Shown here one piece after another: positions 1-8,010 of a stretch of DNA of 25,149 nt. Within the stretch, counting starts at the first letter, position 1; the number at the start of each line of letters is the position of its first letter. A model generated the notes under the pieces. That model saw nothing but the letters and a program-made list of their open reading frames with translations, did no database searches and had not been told where the DNA came from. Location of the stretch: assembly GCA_002398825.1 (NCBI GenBank), contig DHBS01000015.1, positions 56,851 to 81,999 on the forward strand. The letters are read 5' to 3'. The position numbers and the translations under genes were made by a program. The stretch comes from Syntrophomonas sp. UBA4922. Lineage in GTDB: Bacteria; Bacillota; Syntrophomonadia; Syntrophomonadales; Syntrophomonadaceae.

Positions 1-141
1 CATCCGGTGGGATGCACCGCCCTGCGCATCGTTGTCAGCCTTTATTATCAGATGGAGAAAATGGGCGCAACCCTGGGCGGAGCTTCGCTTTGTGTGGGAG
101 GCGGTCCGGCCATGTGTTCTTTGTGGACTCGGGATATCTAA
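1..141 (+). CDS. Thiolase (acetyl-CoA acetyltransferase), C-terminal end only
   Basis: The window opens inside this gene and only the last 46 codons are present. The visible tail begins HPVGCTALR and contains LCVGGGPAM, the two C-terminal active-site blocks of thiolases: the His of the GHP-type motif and the Cys of the CxGGG motif. Thiolases cleave or form acetoacetyl-CoA and its longer homologues. The acyl-CoA dehydrogenase start lies 61 bases downstream on the same strand, so the two are probably cotranscribed for beta-oxidation or butyrate formation. The match is to the family; chain-length specificity cannot be judged from this fragment. The final residues (CSLWTRDI) differ from the more usual ending. 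Confidence 0.85.
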   Translation, partial: HPVGCTALRIVVSLYYQMEKMGATLGGASLCVGGGPAMCSLWTRDI

Positions 142-202
142 ATGTTTTGAGGGCGGCTGTGCCCCCTGATGGCCGGGCCGGCAACAGTAAGGAGGTTTGA
201 AA

Positions 203-1345
203 GTGGATTTTAGATTAACTGAAGAACAGGAAATGATGAAACGCATGGCACACGATTTTGCCGCCAATGAAATCGCTCCTTTTGCCAGCGAATGGGATCA
301 TAACCATGTATATCCTCAGGATTGTCTTGACAAAATGCAGGAATTAGGATTTATGGCCATAGGTGTACCGGCCGAATACGGCGGCCCCGGGTTGGACCAT
401 GTGACTCAAAATATAGTGGCTGAAGAGATCTGCTGGGGGGACGCCGGTATAGGCACCATCATGGTCGCCAGTTCACTATTGGCCACCGACCCCATACATG
501 TGGCCGCCAATGAGGAACAGAAGAAAGAGTGGTTCGGGCGCATCGTAGACGGCGAACTGGGGGCCTTCTGTTTAACCGAACCCGGCGCGGGTTCTGACGC
601 CGGCGGCATTTCCACCCGCTGTGTAAAATCCGGAGATGAATATATCTTGAACGGCTCCAAGCAGTTTATCAGCAACGGCGGAACCGCCGGGATGTATACT
701 GTTCTGGCCACCCTGGACAAGAAAATGGGCAGCAAAGGCATGTGCTGTTTCATGGTGGACCGCAATACCCCCGGTATCACGGTGGGCAAGGTGGAGGATA
801 AACTGGGCATCAGAACCTCCAATACTACCGAGGTCATTTTTGAGGATGTGCGGGTTCCGGCCAAAAACCTGATCGGCAAGGAAGGCCAGGGTTTTTATAT
901 CATTATGAAGACCCTGGATATCTCCCGGGCCAGCATAGCCGCTATGGCAACCGGGGTGGCCCAGCGCTGCCTGGACGAATCCCTGGCCTATTCACAGCTT
1001 CGCACCCAATTCGGCAAACCCATCTCCAGTTTCCAGGCCATACAGTTCAAGCTGGCCGACATGGCCATGCGCATCCAGGCCTCACGCCTGCTCTATTATG
1101 AGGCATCTTCTTTGCAGGACATGGAAGTGCCCCGTTTCAGCAAATCGGCATCGCTGGCCAAGGCCTTTGCCGGCGACACCGCTATGTTCTGCGCCATAGA
1201 AGCGGTGCAGGTATTCGGCGGCTATGGCTATACCCGTGAATACCCGGTTGAAAAACTGATGCGTGACGCCAAGATATTCCAGATCTATGAAGGCACCGGC
1301 GAAGTGCAGAGACTGGTCATCGCCGGCGATCTCTTGAGAGGTTAA
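203..1345 (+). CDS. Short-chain acyl-CoA dehydrogenase (butyryl-CoA dehydrogenase type)
   Basis: A 380-residue FAD flavoprotein interconverting an acyl-CoA and its trans-2-enoyl-CoA. Three domains are visible: N-terminal helical (about 1-115), middle beta with AFCLTEPGAGSDAG near 120-135 contacting FAD, and C-terminal helical with the FGGYGYTREYPVEKLMRDAKI region. The catalytic Glu is residue 363 in IYEGTGEVQ. Length is typical of short-chain members. The start is taken as GTG 203, 7 bases after AAGGAGG (189-195); an in-frame TTG at 197 is only one base from that site. The preceding thiolase and following CoA-transferase place it in a butyrate-type pathway. No etfAB is visible, so the electron acceptor is unknown. 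Confidence 0.93.
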   Translation: MDFRLTEEQEMMKRMAHDFAANEIAPFASEWDHNHVYPQDCLDKMQELGFMAIGVPAEYGGPGLDHVTQNIVAEEICWGDAGIGTIMVASSLLATDPIHVAANEEQKKEWFGRIVDGELGAFCLTEPGAGSDAGGISTRCVKSGDEYILNGSKQFISNGGTAGMYTVLATLDKKMGSKGMCCFMVDRNTPGITVGKVEDKLGIRTSNTTEVIFEDVRVPAKNLIGKEGQGFYIIMKTLDISRASIAAMATGVAQRCLDESLAYSQLRTQFGKPISSFQAIQFKLADMAMRIQASRLLYYEASSLQDMEVPRFSKSASLAKAFAGDTAMFCAIEAVQVFGGYGYTREYPVEKLMRDAKIFQIYEGTGEVQRLVIAGDLLRG

Positions 1346-1424
1346 TTTGGGGCAGCCCCGGCGCCGGACGACCGCCCCGTTTCAAAACCACCCGGCAATA
1401 AGAAAAAGAGGAGGAGGAGTCCCA

Positions 1425-2768
1425 ATGAAATACGCGGAGGAATATCAAAAGAAACTGGTTAGCGCCGACGAAGCTGTGAAAGTGGTCAAATCCGGAGACA
1501 AGGTCCAATATGGGGAATTCATGATGAATTCTCATGTGCTGGATGCCGCCCTGGCCGCGCGCAAAGACGAGTTGTTCGATGTCAAGGTGAGCACCGTGGT
1601 GTGTCCTTTCCCGGTGCAGATCGCCCAGGTGGATCCCACCATGGAGCACTTCACCTTTACGGACCTGCATTTCAGCGGGGCCAGCCGCAAACTGCATGAC
1701 AAAGGGCTGTGCTACTACACCCCCCTGACCTACCACTACACCCCGGAATGGTACAATCGCGGCTATGTAGATGTGGATGTGGCCATGATCAAAGTGGGTC
1801 CCATGGATGAATTCGGGTATTTCAGCCTGGGGACTTCACACTCCATAACCTCGGCAACCACCCGCGCTGCCAAGAAAATCGTCGTAGAGGTGTGCAATGC
1901 TGTTCCCCGCACTTTTGGCGGCTATTACGAAACCATCCACATCTCCAAGGTGGATTACATCGTGGAAGGCGACCACCGTCCCCTGATACAGCTGCCCACC
2001 ATCCCCGTCAACGACGTGGATAATAAAGTGGCGGAGATCATCGTCAATGAGATTCCTGACGGAGGCTGCATACAGCTGGGCATCGGCGCCATGCCCAATG
2101 CCATCGGTTCAATGATTGCCAAGTCCGACATCAAGGATCTGGGGGTGCACACCGAGATGCTGGTGGACTCCTATGTCGACATGCATGAGGCCGGACGCAT
2201 CACCGGCAAGCGCAAACAGATCGACCGGGAAAAGATGGTGTTCACTTTCGCCATGGGGACTAACAAACTTTACAACTTCCTGGATAACAACCCCGAATGC
2301 GCCATGTACCCGGTTGACTACACCAACAACCCTTGGGTCATCGCGCAGAACGACAATGTCATGGCCATCAACAACGCCATCGAAATCGACCTGTATGGGC
2401 AGGTATGTTCTGAATCCTCCGGGATCAGGCATATCACCGGAACCGGCGGGCAGTTGGATTTCATCATGGGCTCCTTCAAATCCAAAGGCGGCAAGGGCTT
2501 CATCTGCCTTAGTTCCACCGTCACCGGTAAAGACGGCGAACTGATCTCCCGGGTGGTTCCCACCCTGCCCACCGGGGCTATCGTCACCGTGCCGCGCACT
2601 ATTGTGACCTATGTGGTGACAGAGTACGGGATCGTCAATCTGCAGGGCAAATCCACCTATGAAAGGGCGGAGGCTCTCATCAATATCGCCCATCCGCAGT
2701 TCCGGGATGATCTGGTCAAACAGGCTAATGATATGGGTATCTGGCACCGGACCAATAAGATCGTTTAG
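1425..2768 (+). CDS. Acetyl-CoA hydrolase/transferase family; probable butyryl- or acyl-CoA:acetate CoA-transferase
   Basis: A 447-residue member of the family containing 4-hydroxybutyrate and butyryl-CoA:acetate CoA-transferases. It moves CoA between acyl-CoA and a carboxylate through a glutamyl-CoA thioester. Visible hallmarks are the oxyanion loop LGIGAMPNAIG, the following HTEMLVDSYVDMHEAG (expected to carry the catalytic Glu) and the CoA-binding GTGGQLDFIMGSFKSKGGKG. The start ATG 1425 is preceded by a purine-rich GGAGGAGGAG site. It lies 79 bases after the acyl-CoA dehydrogenase and would activate butyrate with acetyl-CoA, or release butyrate, alongside its neighbours. The exact substrate is inferred from context. 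Confidence 0.9.
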   Translation: MKYAEEYQKKLVSADEAVKVVKSGDKVQYGEFMMNSHVLDAALAARKDELFDVKVSTVVCPFPVQIAQVDPTMEHFTFTDLHFSGASRKLHDKGLCYYTPLTYHYTPEWYNRGYVDVDVAMIKVGPMDEFGYFSLGTSHSITSATTRAAKKIVVEVCNAVPRTFGGYYETIHISKVDYIVEGDHRPLIQLPTIPVNDVDNKVAEIIVNEIPDGGCIQLGIGAMPNAIGSMIAKSDIKDLGVHTEMLVDSYVDMHEAGRITGKRKQIDREKMVFTFAMGTNKLYNFLDNNPECAMYPVDYTNNPWVIAQNDNVMAINNAIEIDLYGQVCSESSGIRHITGTGGQLDFIMGSFKSKGGKGFICLSSTVTGKDGELISRVVPTLPTGAIVTVPRTIVTYVVTEYGIVNLQGKSTYERAEALINIAHPQFRDDLVKQANDMGIWHRTNKIV

Positions 2769-2882
2769 GCGGGACGGACTTGATTGGCTTTGGCGTCATC
2801 AACTGAGGACCATACCTCCAGATGTTCGTAGCTTAGTGCACTGTTAACGGGCTTTGAGCCCCTGCGGCATATGGCTATCGGC

Positions 2883-2921
2883 GGAGGCTGCCAGTAGTAC
2901 TGGCGGCCTCCCTTCTATTTT
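2883..2921 (+). terminator. Rho-independent terminator after the CoA-transferase operon
   Basis: A 12-bp stem (2883-2894 with 2900-2911, one G-T pair) with loop TAGTA is followed by CTTCTATTTT. It ends the thiolase/dehydrogenase/transferase unit and separates it from the flavo-diiron gene. A smaller GGGCT/AGCCC hairpin lies at 2849-2861. Confidence 0.8.
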
Positions 2922-2930
2922 CTGCCGAGA

Positions 2931-2961
2931 TTTAGCTGATTTCCAGGTATCAAGGTATAAT
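2931..2961 (+). promoter_or_regulatory. Candidate promoter of the flavo-diiron gene
   Basis: A perfect TATAAT (2956-2961) lies 38 bases before the GTG start, just after the upstream terminator. The -35 region (around 2931-2938) is a poor match to TTGACA, so only the -10 is supported. Confidence 0.4.
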
Positions 2962-2999
2962 ATGTATATATGGCATAAACTTGAAAGGGAGGAATGAAA

Positions 3000-4532
3000 G
3001 TGGCAGTTCAGATAACTGAAGGGGTGTACTGGTTGGGAGTACAGGATCCGGATCTCCGCTATTTCGACATCGTGATGAAGACCGACTCCGGAACCACCTA
3101 TAATGCCTACCTGGTAAAGGGTGAGAACGGAGCGGCCCTTATCGATGCCGTTAAGGAGCCCTTTTTTGAAGAATATCTCAGTTCCCTGCGTGAAGTGACA
3201 GATCTGGAGCAGGTGAAATATCTGGTGATCAACCATACCGAACCAGACCACTCTGGAGCGGTGCAAAAACTGCTTGAAGTAATGCCGCATCTGACTATCG
3301 TGGCCAGCGGTACGGCTCTGGAATTCCTGAAAGAGGTGTGCCGGAGGCCATTTAATTGCCAGCCTATTGTGAAAGGGTACAAAATCGAACTGGGAGGCAA
3401 AACCTTGAGCTTCTTGAGCGCCCTGCTCTTGCACTGGCCGGACAACATTTTTACCTACTTGCAGGAAGATAAGATTTTGTTTAGCGGGGACTGCTTCGGC
3501 AGCCATTTCACCGGCCCCCATCTCTTCAACGATGAAATTGAAGCTGAGCTTTTCCCGGCTTTCAAATATTACTATGACGGTATTATGTCCCCTTTCAAAA
3601 AATATGTCATCAAGGCTCTTAACCGGCTGGAGAGGGTGGATATCGGCATGATTTGCCCCGGGCACGGCCTCATACTGCGGCAAAATCCCCATGATTATAT
3701 GAATCATTACCGCCAGTGGTCTGAACCGGTTCAGCCTTCAACGCAAATAAAAGTGGTGATCGCTTACGCCAGTGCCTACGGGTATACCAAAATGCTGGGG
3801 GAGCATATTGAAGCCGGTATGCTTGAGAACGGCGGCATAGAGGTCAAATGGTTCGACCTCATCTACAGCACCCCTGAAGAGGTGATGGCTGAACTGGAGG
3901 GGGCGCGGGGGCTCCTGATCGGTACGCCCACATTAAACAAAGACGCGGTATTGCCGGTCTGGCAACTGTTGGCCCATCTCTCCCCGGTCACCCACGGCGG
4001 AATGATCGCCGCCGCCTTCGGCTCATACGGGTGGAGCGGGGAAGGGGTTCCCCATGTGGAATCCCGCCTGCGGATGCTGCGCATGAAACTGATGCCCGGG
4101 ATAAGGGCGCGCTTAAAACCTGCTCCCGAGCAACTGGAGGCGGCCCAGGCCTGGGGCCGGGACTTTGCGGCAGCCCTGAAAGGGGACGAGAGCAGGCTGC
4201 AAACCGGCTTGAGCTATCAAATTGAGATCAACCCGCATTATGGCAAAGACAACCCGGAGTACCCCCGAATCTATCAGAACGAAGATATTATCGTCTATTG
4301 GAACCCGGAGTTGTGCACTCACGACACCAATTGCTTCGATACCCTGGGTACGGTCTTTAATCCGGCCCGGCGCCCCTGGGTCGACATAAACGGCGATTCC
4401 CCGCTGAACATAATCAAAACCATTGACCGCTGCCCGTCCGGTGCGTTAAAGTACGGGCTTCCCGAAGGCTCGCGAGTAAGCGGGGCCATAGCTTGCGGTC
4501 CAGGTTTCATTCATAAAAAAACCGGATCATAA
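3000..4532 (+). CDS. fprA: Flavo-diiron protein (A-type flavoprotein) with C-terminal 4Fe-4S mono-cluster domain
   Basis: A cytosolic enzyme of the family that reduces O2 to water or NO to N2O, protecting anaerobes. With the GTG start the beta-lactamase-like domain has the ligand run HTEPDH at 79-84 (H79, E81, D83, H84), then H145 in LHWPD, D164 in FSGD and H222 in CPGHG, a complete diiron set. A flavodoxin domain (about 252-395) follows, with VIAYASAYGYT as the FMN loop. The last ~80 residues resemble the divergent 4Fe-4S domain Fer4_19: Cys in CTHDTNC, the FNPARRPWV stretch and RCPSGAL. GTG 3000 is 7 bases from AGGGAGG; ATG 2994 is only one base away. Full length is 510 residues against about 400 for the two-domain core. 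Confidence 0.93.
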   Translation: MAVQITEGVYWLGVQDPDLRYFDIVMKTDSGTTYNAYLVKGENGAALIDAVKEPFFEEYLSSLREVTDLEQVKYLVINHTEPDHSGAVQKLLEVMPHLTIVASGTALEFLKEVCRRPFNCQPIVKGYKIELGGKTLSFLSALLLHWPDNIFTYLQEDKILFSGDCFGSHFTGPHLFNDEIEAELFPAFKYYYDGIMSPFKKYVIKALNRLERVDIGMICPGHGLILRQNPHDYMNHYRQWSEPVQPSTQIKVVIAYASAYGYTKMLGEHIEAGMLENGGIEVKWFDLIYSTPEEVMAELEGARGLLIGTPTLNKDAVLPVWQLLAHLSPVTHGGMIAAAFGSYGWSGEGVPHVESRLRMLRMKLMPGIRARLKPAPEQLEAAQAWGRDFAAALKGDESRLQTGLSYQIEINPHYGKDNPEYPRIYQNEDIIVYWNPELCTHDTNCFDTLGTVFNPARRPWVDINGDSPLNIIKTIDRCPSGALKYGLPEGSRVSGAIACGPGFIHKKTGS

Positions 4533-4579
4533 TTGAACTTCCCAACCGCTTTACTCTGACCCGTTGATAACTTTTAAAG

Positions 4580-4624
4580 GGCAACCGGCCCTGGCAATAC
4601 TGGTTAAGGCCCTAGCCGGTTGCC
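4580..4624. repeat. Inverted repeat between flavo-diiron and amidase genes
   Basis: GGCAACCGGC (4580-4589) and its exact reverse complement GCCGGTTGCC (4615-4624) are separated by 25 bases. No T tract follows on the plus strand, so terminator function is uncertain. Confidence 0.5.
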
Positions 4625-4735
4625 ATGCGCTTGAACTCCAGTAGCCGGCGGAGCGGGGATTCTGAAAACAGGTGGCGCACCGTGCTTTCCTTCTGAATAT
4701 GCTAATAGTGGAAGTTAGCGTGGAAGGGGGATAAT

Positions 4736-5428
4736 ATGAAAATCGGAATCGATCCCGGTCATGGCGGCGAGGATCCGGGTGCAGTAGGTCCGGGGGGGAC
4801 ATATGAGAAGGACGTAAACCTGGCCATTGCCCAGAGGGTACAGTTTTTGTTGAGCAGGATGGGAATCGAAACCCTGATGACCCGAAGTGATGACAGTTCC
4901 AAGAGCCTGATGACAAGATCCAACTCACTCAATGGCGCCAGGGTTGACTTTGCCATAAGCATACACTGCAACTCTTCGGCCAATCCCGGCCCCAACTATA
5001 TCAGCACGTATATTCAGGCGGCTGGCGGAGAGGCAGAACTCTTGGCGATGCGGGTGCAGGCCAGAATGGCCCAAAGTACCGGTTGGCCCGATGGCGGAGT
5101 CAGAATTCAAAACCTGCACATGACCCGCGAAACACAAATGCCGGCTATCCTTTGCGAATGCGGCTTTATCAGCAACCCCGCTCAAGAACTCATGCTTAAA
5201 AGCAGCGAGGTTCAGACCCGCATTGCCAGGGCCATAGTTGACGGCATCAGCGAATTCCTCAATATCGAAACAGGGCCGCCTGCCGTTGAGCAGTGGAAGC
5301 AAGATATCATGGAGCAGGCTATGAAGGAAGGTTTGGTTAAATCCGAGCACGACGCTGAAGAGGCGGCTCCCAAGTGGTTTGTGCTGCAGGTGGCCTTAAA
5401 CCTGCTTGACGCCCTGCGAAAAACGTGA
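4736..5428 (+). CDS. N-acetylmuramoyl-L-alanine amidase (Amidase_3), CwlC-like
   Basis: A 230-residue zinc amidase cutting the lactyl-alanine bond of peptidoglycan. The start MKIGIDPGHGGEDPGA carries the first zinc ligand (H9); E24, H77 in ISIHCNS and the catalytic E141 in ILCECGFISN complete the site. There is no signal peptide, as in the Bacillus mother-cell lysis enzyme CwlC, which suggests a role in sporulation lysis or a non-classical route. The last ~55 residues form a helical tail (AVEQWKQDIMEQAMKEG, then KWFVLQVALNLLDAL) seen on some clostridial wall enzymes. A good GGAAGGGGG site precedes ATG 4736. It is apparently monocistronic. Confidence 0.9.
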   Translation: MKIGIDPGHGGEDPGAVGPGGTYEKDVNLAIAQRVQFLLSRMGIETLMTRSDDSSKSLMTRSNSLNGARVDFAISIHCNSSANPGPNYISTYIQAAGGEAELLAMRVQARMAQSTGWPDGGVRIQNLHMTRETQMPAILCECGFISNPAQELMLKSSEVQTRIARAIVDGISEFLNIETGPPAVEQWKQDIMEQAMKEGLVKSEHDAEEAAPKWFVLQVALNLLDALRKT

Positions 5429-5475
5429 TCATTGTCTAGTGCAGGAATGAATTTATCATGACTTTCCGGCTCAAG

Positions 5476-5510
5476 CTTAAGCCCCCTTCAAAGGGGGCTT
5501 AAGTCGTTCA
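5476..5510. terminator. Hairpin between convergent genes
   Basis: CTTAAGCCCCC (5476-5486) pairs perfectly with GGGGGCTTAAG (5493-5503) around a 6-base loop. It sits between the amidase (+) and the first DUF4489-like gene (-) and probably ends both; the downstream T enrichment is modest and only on the plus side. Confidence 0.7.
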
Positions 5511-5595
5511 TTTATAAATGCCGGGTGATATTTAAGGAGCAGCGACTAACCAGGCATTCCCGCGTCAGGCTATCGCTTTACCCCTTGGCCGGAGT

Positions 5596-6171
5596 TTAAC
5601 AGCCCACTGCCAGGGCACTAATACTCACATTGGTGATGGAGACACTTTGAATGTTGAATGACTGAACATCAGCCACCTCGACAACATAGGTGCAGCAGTC
5701 CGGACAGTTCTGACATTCACACCAGTTGAAACCGAAGCTTTCACGGAAATCGACCTCTATACAACCATTTGACAGTGCAGATGAGGCGCCTTCTTCGCCC
5801 GCTGCACCATAAAGCAGGCCGAAGGCTACTGTTTTCTGATATGTCCAGCTTCCCAGCGGAATGCGGTCGCCATCACAGACCTTGCTGAGTGTGAACAGAA
5901 TAGATAGAGAGAGCCCTCCCAATCCTACATCTGCCAGTAAATTGATCACACTGGAGAAATCTACTTTAACGGATGGTTTCTCCAGTTTTCTGGTATCCAG
6001 GGTAACAGTGCCTACAACCACTTTAGCCGGCGTAAAACCCAGCGGTACAGGCCCGCTTATCAATGGCAAAGCCACGCCGGATCCGGTACCACAGGCCAGC
6101 ACGATGTCTTTTTTTTCCGGGGGATTATCATAGCAGTCTCCGCCATTCGGGACTTTAAATTTGGGTGTCAA
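5596..6171 (-). CDS. DUF4489-like beta-rich protein, paralog 1
   Basis: A 191-residue protein of unknown function. An early ILACGTG-like block (VLACGTGSGVALP), GTVTLDT, PSVKVDFSSVIN, a central SILFTLSKVCDG, GSWTYQK and a Cys cluster CECQNCPDCC followed by TYVVEV near the end recall the clostridial DUF4489 family; this is by memory of the family, not a search. There is no signal peptide or clear membrane segment. The start is TTG at 6171, fixed by a TAGGAGG site 9 bases upstream and an in-frame stop just before it. It shares a domain from end to end with the next gene, ending in the same TNVSISALAV. It may be an envelope or spore-surface component; that is inference. Confidence 0.75.
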   Translation of the reverse strand: MTPKFKVPNGGDCYDNPPEKKDIVLACGTGSGVALPLISGPVPLGFTPAKVVVGTVTLDTRKLEKPSVKVDFSSVINLLADVGLGGLSLSILFTLSKVCDGDRIPLGSWTYQKTVAFGLLYGAAGEEGASSALSNGCIEVDFRESFGFNWCECQNCPDCCTYVVEVADVQSFNIQSVSITNVSISALAVGC

Positions 6172-6237
6172 TTGAATCTACCTCCTATTAATTATTGAGG
6201 AATTAAAACCATTAACCCGGGGCGCTTTTCCCTGACT

Positions 6238-6305
6238 GGAATAAAAGCATTATTCTGCCATTTATACCGTATTCTATTCATAATGATTCCGGCTTGTTAC
6301 CGGGG
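6238..6305. repeat. Duplicated upstream region, copy A
   Basis: This 68-base stretch upstream of paralog 1 matches 7111-7179 upstream of paralog 2. Shared blocks on the plus strand include CATTATTCT, CCATTT, TATTCA and TTGTTACCGGGG in the same order and spacing. The duplication that made the paralogs therefore included the control region. Confidence 0.75.
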
Positions 6306-6337
6306 ACAAATGGCCACAGGTGCATCTTCCAAACTAT

Positions 6338-6362
6338 AAGCCCCCGGGATGGGGGCTTTTAT
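6338..6362. terminator. Terminator hairpin downstream of paralog 2
   Basis: AAGCCCCC (6338-6345) and GGGGGCTT (6351-6358) form an 8-bp stem with a 5-base loop. It lies just past the stop of the minus-strand gene 6389-7051; the T-rich side (TTTTATT) is on the plus strand, so it may work in both directions. Confidence 0.6.
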
Positions 6363-6388
6363 TGGCTGAGATGAAAGCTCCATGCCCT

Positions 6389-7051
6389 TTAGTCCACTGC
6401 CAAGGCGCTGATGCTGACATTGGTGAGCGATGCCGAAGTGATGCCGAAAGAATTAATATTTACGATTTCGACTACGTAAGTGCAGCATTCGGAAGGGCAA
6501 GGATCGCATTCGCAGAACGAGAAATTAAAGGGCTGCCGATAATCGATTTGCAACCCCAGGCCATAACTTTGTTGTGGCTGTACCTCGGCAAGGTCTCCGC
6601 CTATACCCACCGATTTCTTATAAGTCCAGGTTCCCAGATGCACTTTGTTGCCGTCACAGATCTTGCTGAGACGGAAATCAATCGAGAACAAAAGCCCAAC
6701 AACGTACTCATTCAGGTTAATCAAGAAATTGACCACACTGGAGAAATCAACTTTTACGGTAGGCTGGACCATGCCGGAAGTGTCCAGATTGACTGTTCCC
6801 GCTACCAGTGCGTTGCCGGGGATGGCGCCGCCCACCCTATCGACAACTAAACCGGCACCGTCAGATACAGGCAAAGACAGGCCGGCAGCATTTCCGCAGA
6901 CAAATTCGACCGACTTTTTTTTATGAGGATAATGCTTGGGCTTAGGCTGGGGACGGGAACAGCAGAAATCAGCATTATCGGGCATGGGATAATCATATTC
7001 AGGATCAGCAGAACAGGGAATTGCATGGCGAGGCTTTTTCAAATCAGGCAC
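6389..7051 (-). CDS. DUF4489-like beta-rich protein, paralog 2
   Basis: A 220-residue paralog of the gene at 5596-6171. Shared landmarks in order: VEFVCGNAAG, GTVNLDTS, PTVKVDFSSVVNFL, SIDFRLSKICDG, GTWTYKKSV, a Cys cluster (CECDPCPSECC), TYVVEI and TNVSISALAV. It differs by a longer N-terminal leader (about 45 residues) with CC and a Lys/His/Pro-rich run (PQPKPKHYPHKKK). GTG at 7051 is 8 bases from AAGGAGG on the minus strand, and its own hairpin follows the stop. Function unknown. The two genes are separate transcription units, each with its own copy of the duplicated upstream region. Confidence 0.75.
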   Translation of the reverse strand: MPDLKKPRHAIPCSADPEYDYPMPDNADFCCSRPQPKPKHYPHKKKSVEFVCGNAAGLSLPVSDGAGLVVDRVGGAIPGNALVAGTVNLDTSGMVQPTVKVDFSSVVNFLINLNEYVVGLLFSIDFRLSKICDGNKVHLGTWTYKKSVGIGGDLAEVQPQQSYGLGLQIDYRQPFNFSFCECDPCPSECCTYVVEIVNINSFGITSASLTNVSISALAVD

Positions 7052-7408
7052 TCAAATAACCTCCTTAATAATAATTGGGCTGATAAATAGTAATCATTAT
7101 TACCTTTATTGGAACAAAAACATTATTCTCCCATTTCTACCGTTATTGTATTCAGAATCCTTTGAAGTTGTTACCGGGGCGGTTGTCGAGTGTGTCTGAT
7201 TCTAGTTGAATGGCTATTTATATGAAAAAAACTATATTTTGTAAAAAATAAATTGCGACAAGTATTTGATTATCCTGGAATTATCAGTTAAACTGTTTTT
7301 AGCCCTATAACATGCGGATGAACGAACCTTCTCGATTGCTTCAATTCTAGGGGAGTAACAGATGATAGGCGCTTCCCTTGGTAGGGCAATAATCAAGGAG
7401 GTTTTTGT
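7052..7408. other. 357-base AT-rich gap between divergent genes
   Basis: It holds repeat copy B (7111-7179) for the minus-strand gene. A weak promoter-like pair for the zinc-ribbon gene lies at TTGCGA (7253-7258) and TGGAAT (7276-7281) with a 17-base spacer. I see no RNA gene or riboswitch that I recognise in the rest. Confidence 0.4.
7111..7179. repeat. Duplicated upstream region, copy B
   Basis: Counterpart of 6238-6305. Read on the minus strand both copies hold TGAATA followed about 19-20 bases later by GAATAATG, the best conserved part and a candidate promoter block. Confidence 0.7.
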
Positions 7409-7717
7409 ATGTATTCTGACAAAACGTTGAGCTGTAAGGATTGTGGTCGTGATTTTGACTTTACTGCTTCTGAGCAGGAATTTTATGCACAGAAAGGGTT
7501 CACCAATGAACCTGGCCGGTGCCCGGAATGCCGTGCTGCACGGAAATCCCAAATGGGGAACCGCGGCGGCGGGTATGGTCAGTCAGACCGTCAGATGTAT
7601 GCGGCAGTTTGCGCCACCTGCGGCAAAGAAACAACCTTACCGTTCAAGCCCAGTGGGGACAGACCGGTATACTGCAGAGACTGCTACAAACCGCAACCCC
7701 GTAGAAACAGCTGGTAA
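7409..7717 (+). CDS. Double zinc-ribbon protein
   Basis: A 102-residue soluble protein with two CxxC...CxxC modules. The first uses C9, C12, C38 and C41 (SCKDCGRDF, RCPECR) and resembles the zf-trcl zinc-ribbon family; the second uses C68, C71, C89 and C92 (VCATCGKETTLPF, YCRDC). A Gly/Arg/Gln linker (RGGGYGQSDRQ) joins them. This architecture is common in anaerobic bacteria and has no firmly assigned role; nucleic-acid or protein binding is likely. Start ATG 7409 follows AAGGAGG. It is monocistronic with its own terminator. Confidence 0.88.
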   Translation: MYSDKTLSCKDCGRDFDFTASEQEFYAQKGFTNEPGRCPECRAARKSQMGNRGGGYGQSDRQMYAAVCATCGKETTLPFKPSGDRPVYCRDCYKPQPRRNSW

Positions 7718-7729
7718 ACCGCTGAACTG

Positions 7730-7769
7730 AAACTCCCCGGATTCGCTTCCGGGGAGTTTACTTATTTTT
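7730..7769 (+). terminator. Rho-independent terminator of the zinc-ribbon gene
   Basis: AAACTCCCCGG (7730-7740) pairs exactly with CCGGGGAGTTT (7749-7759) around an 8-base loop, followed by ACTTATTTTT. Confidence 0.9.
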
Positions 7770-8010
7770 AGCGGCAGTATTGTGAAATCTACCCGCAACT
7801 ATAGGTGAAAAAGGGAACGGAAATAGGAAATGGTTGTTTCTAATCCTTGCGTGAGCGGGACGGCGTATCCCTTATTGAAATTGCCTCTACCAGCCCGGAT
7901 GCAGGTAGTAGTATAGTATATTAACGAAGATTATAATGTTTATTAAGACCGCAGTATTAATTCAGGTATTTCCATGTTGCTGAACAGACTCTCTCCGCAG
8001 AGGCCCGCTC

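Noticed and set aside
2844..3707. 287-codon minus-strand open frame opposite the flavo-diiron gene
   Set aside because: It has no recognisable domain or ribosome site and overlaps a gene with all diiron ligands.
7232..7552. Minus-strand open frame across the zinc-ribbon promoter region
   Set aside because: It overlaps the start of a well-supported gene and shows no motif or ribosome site.
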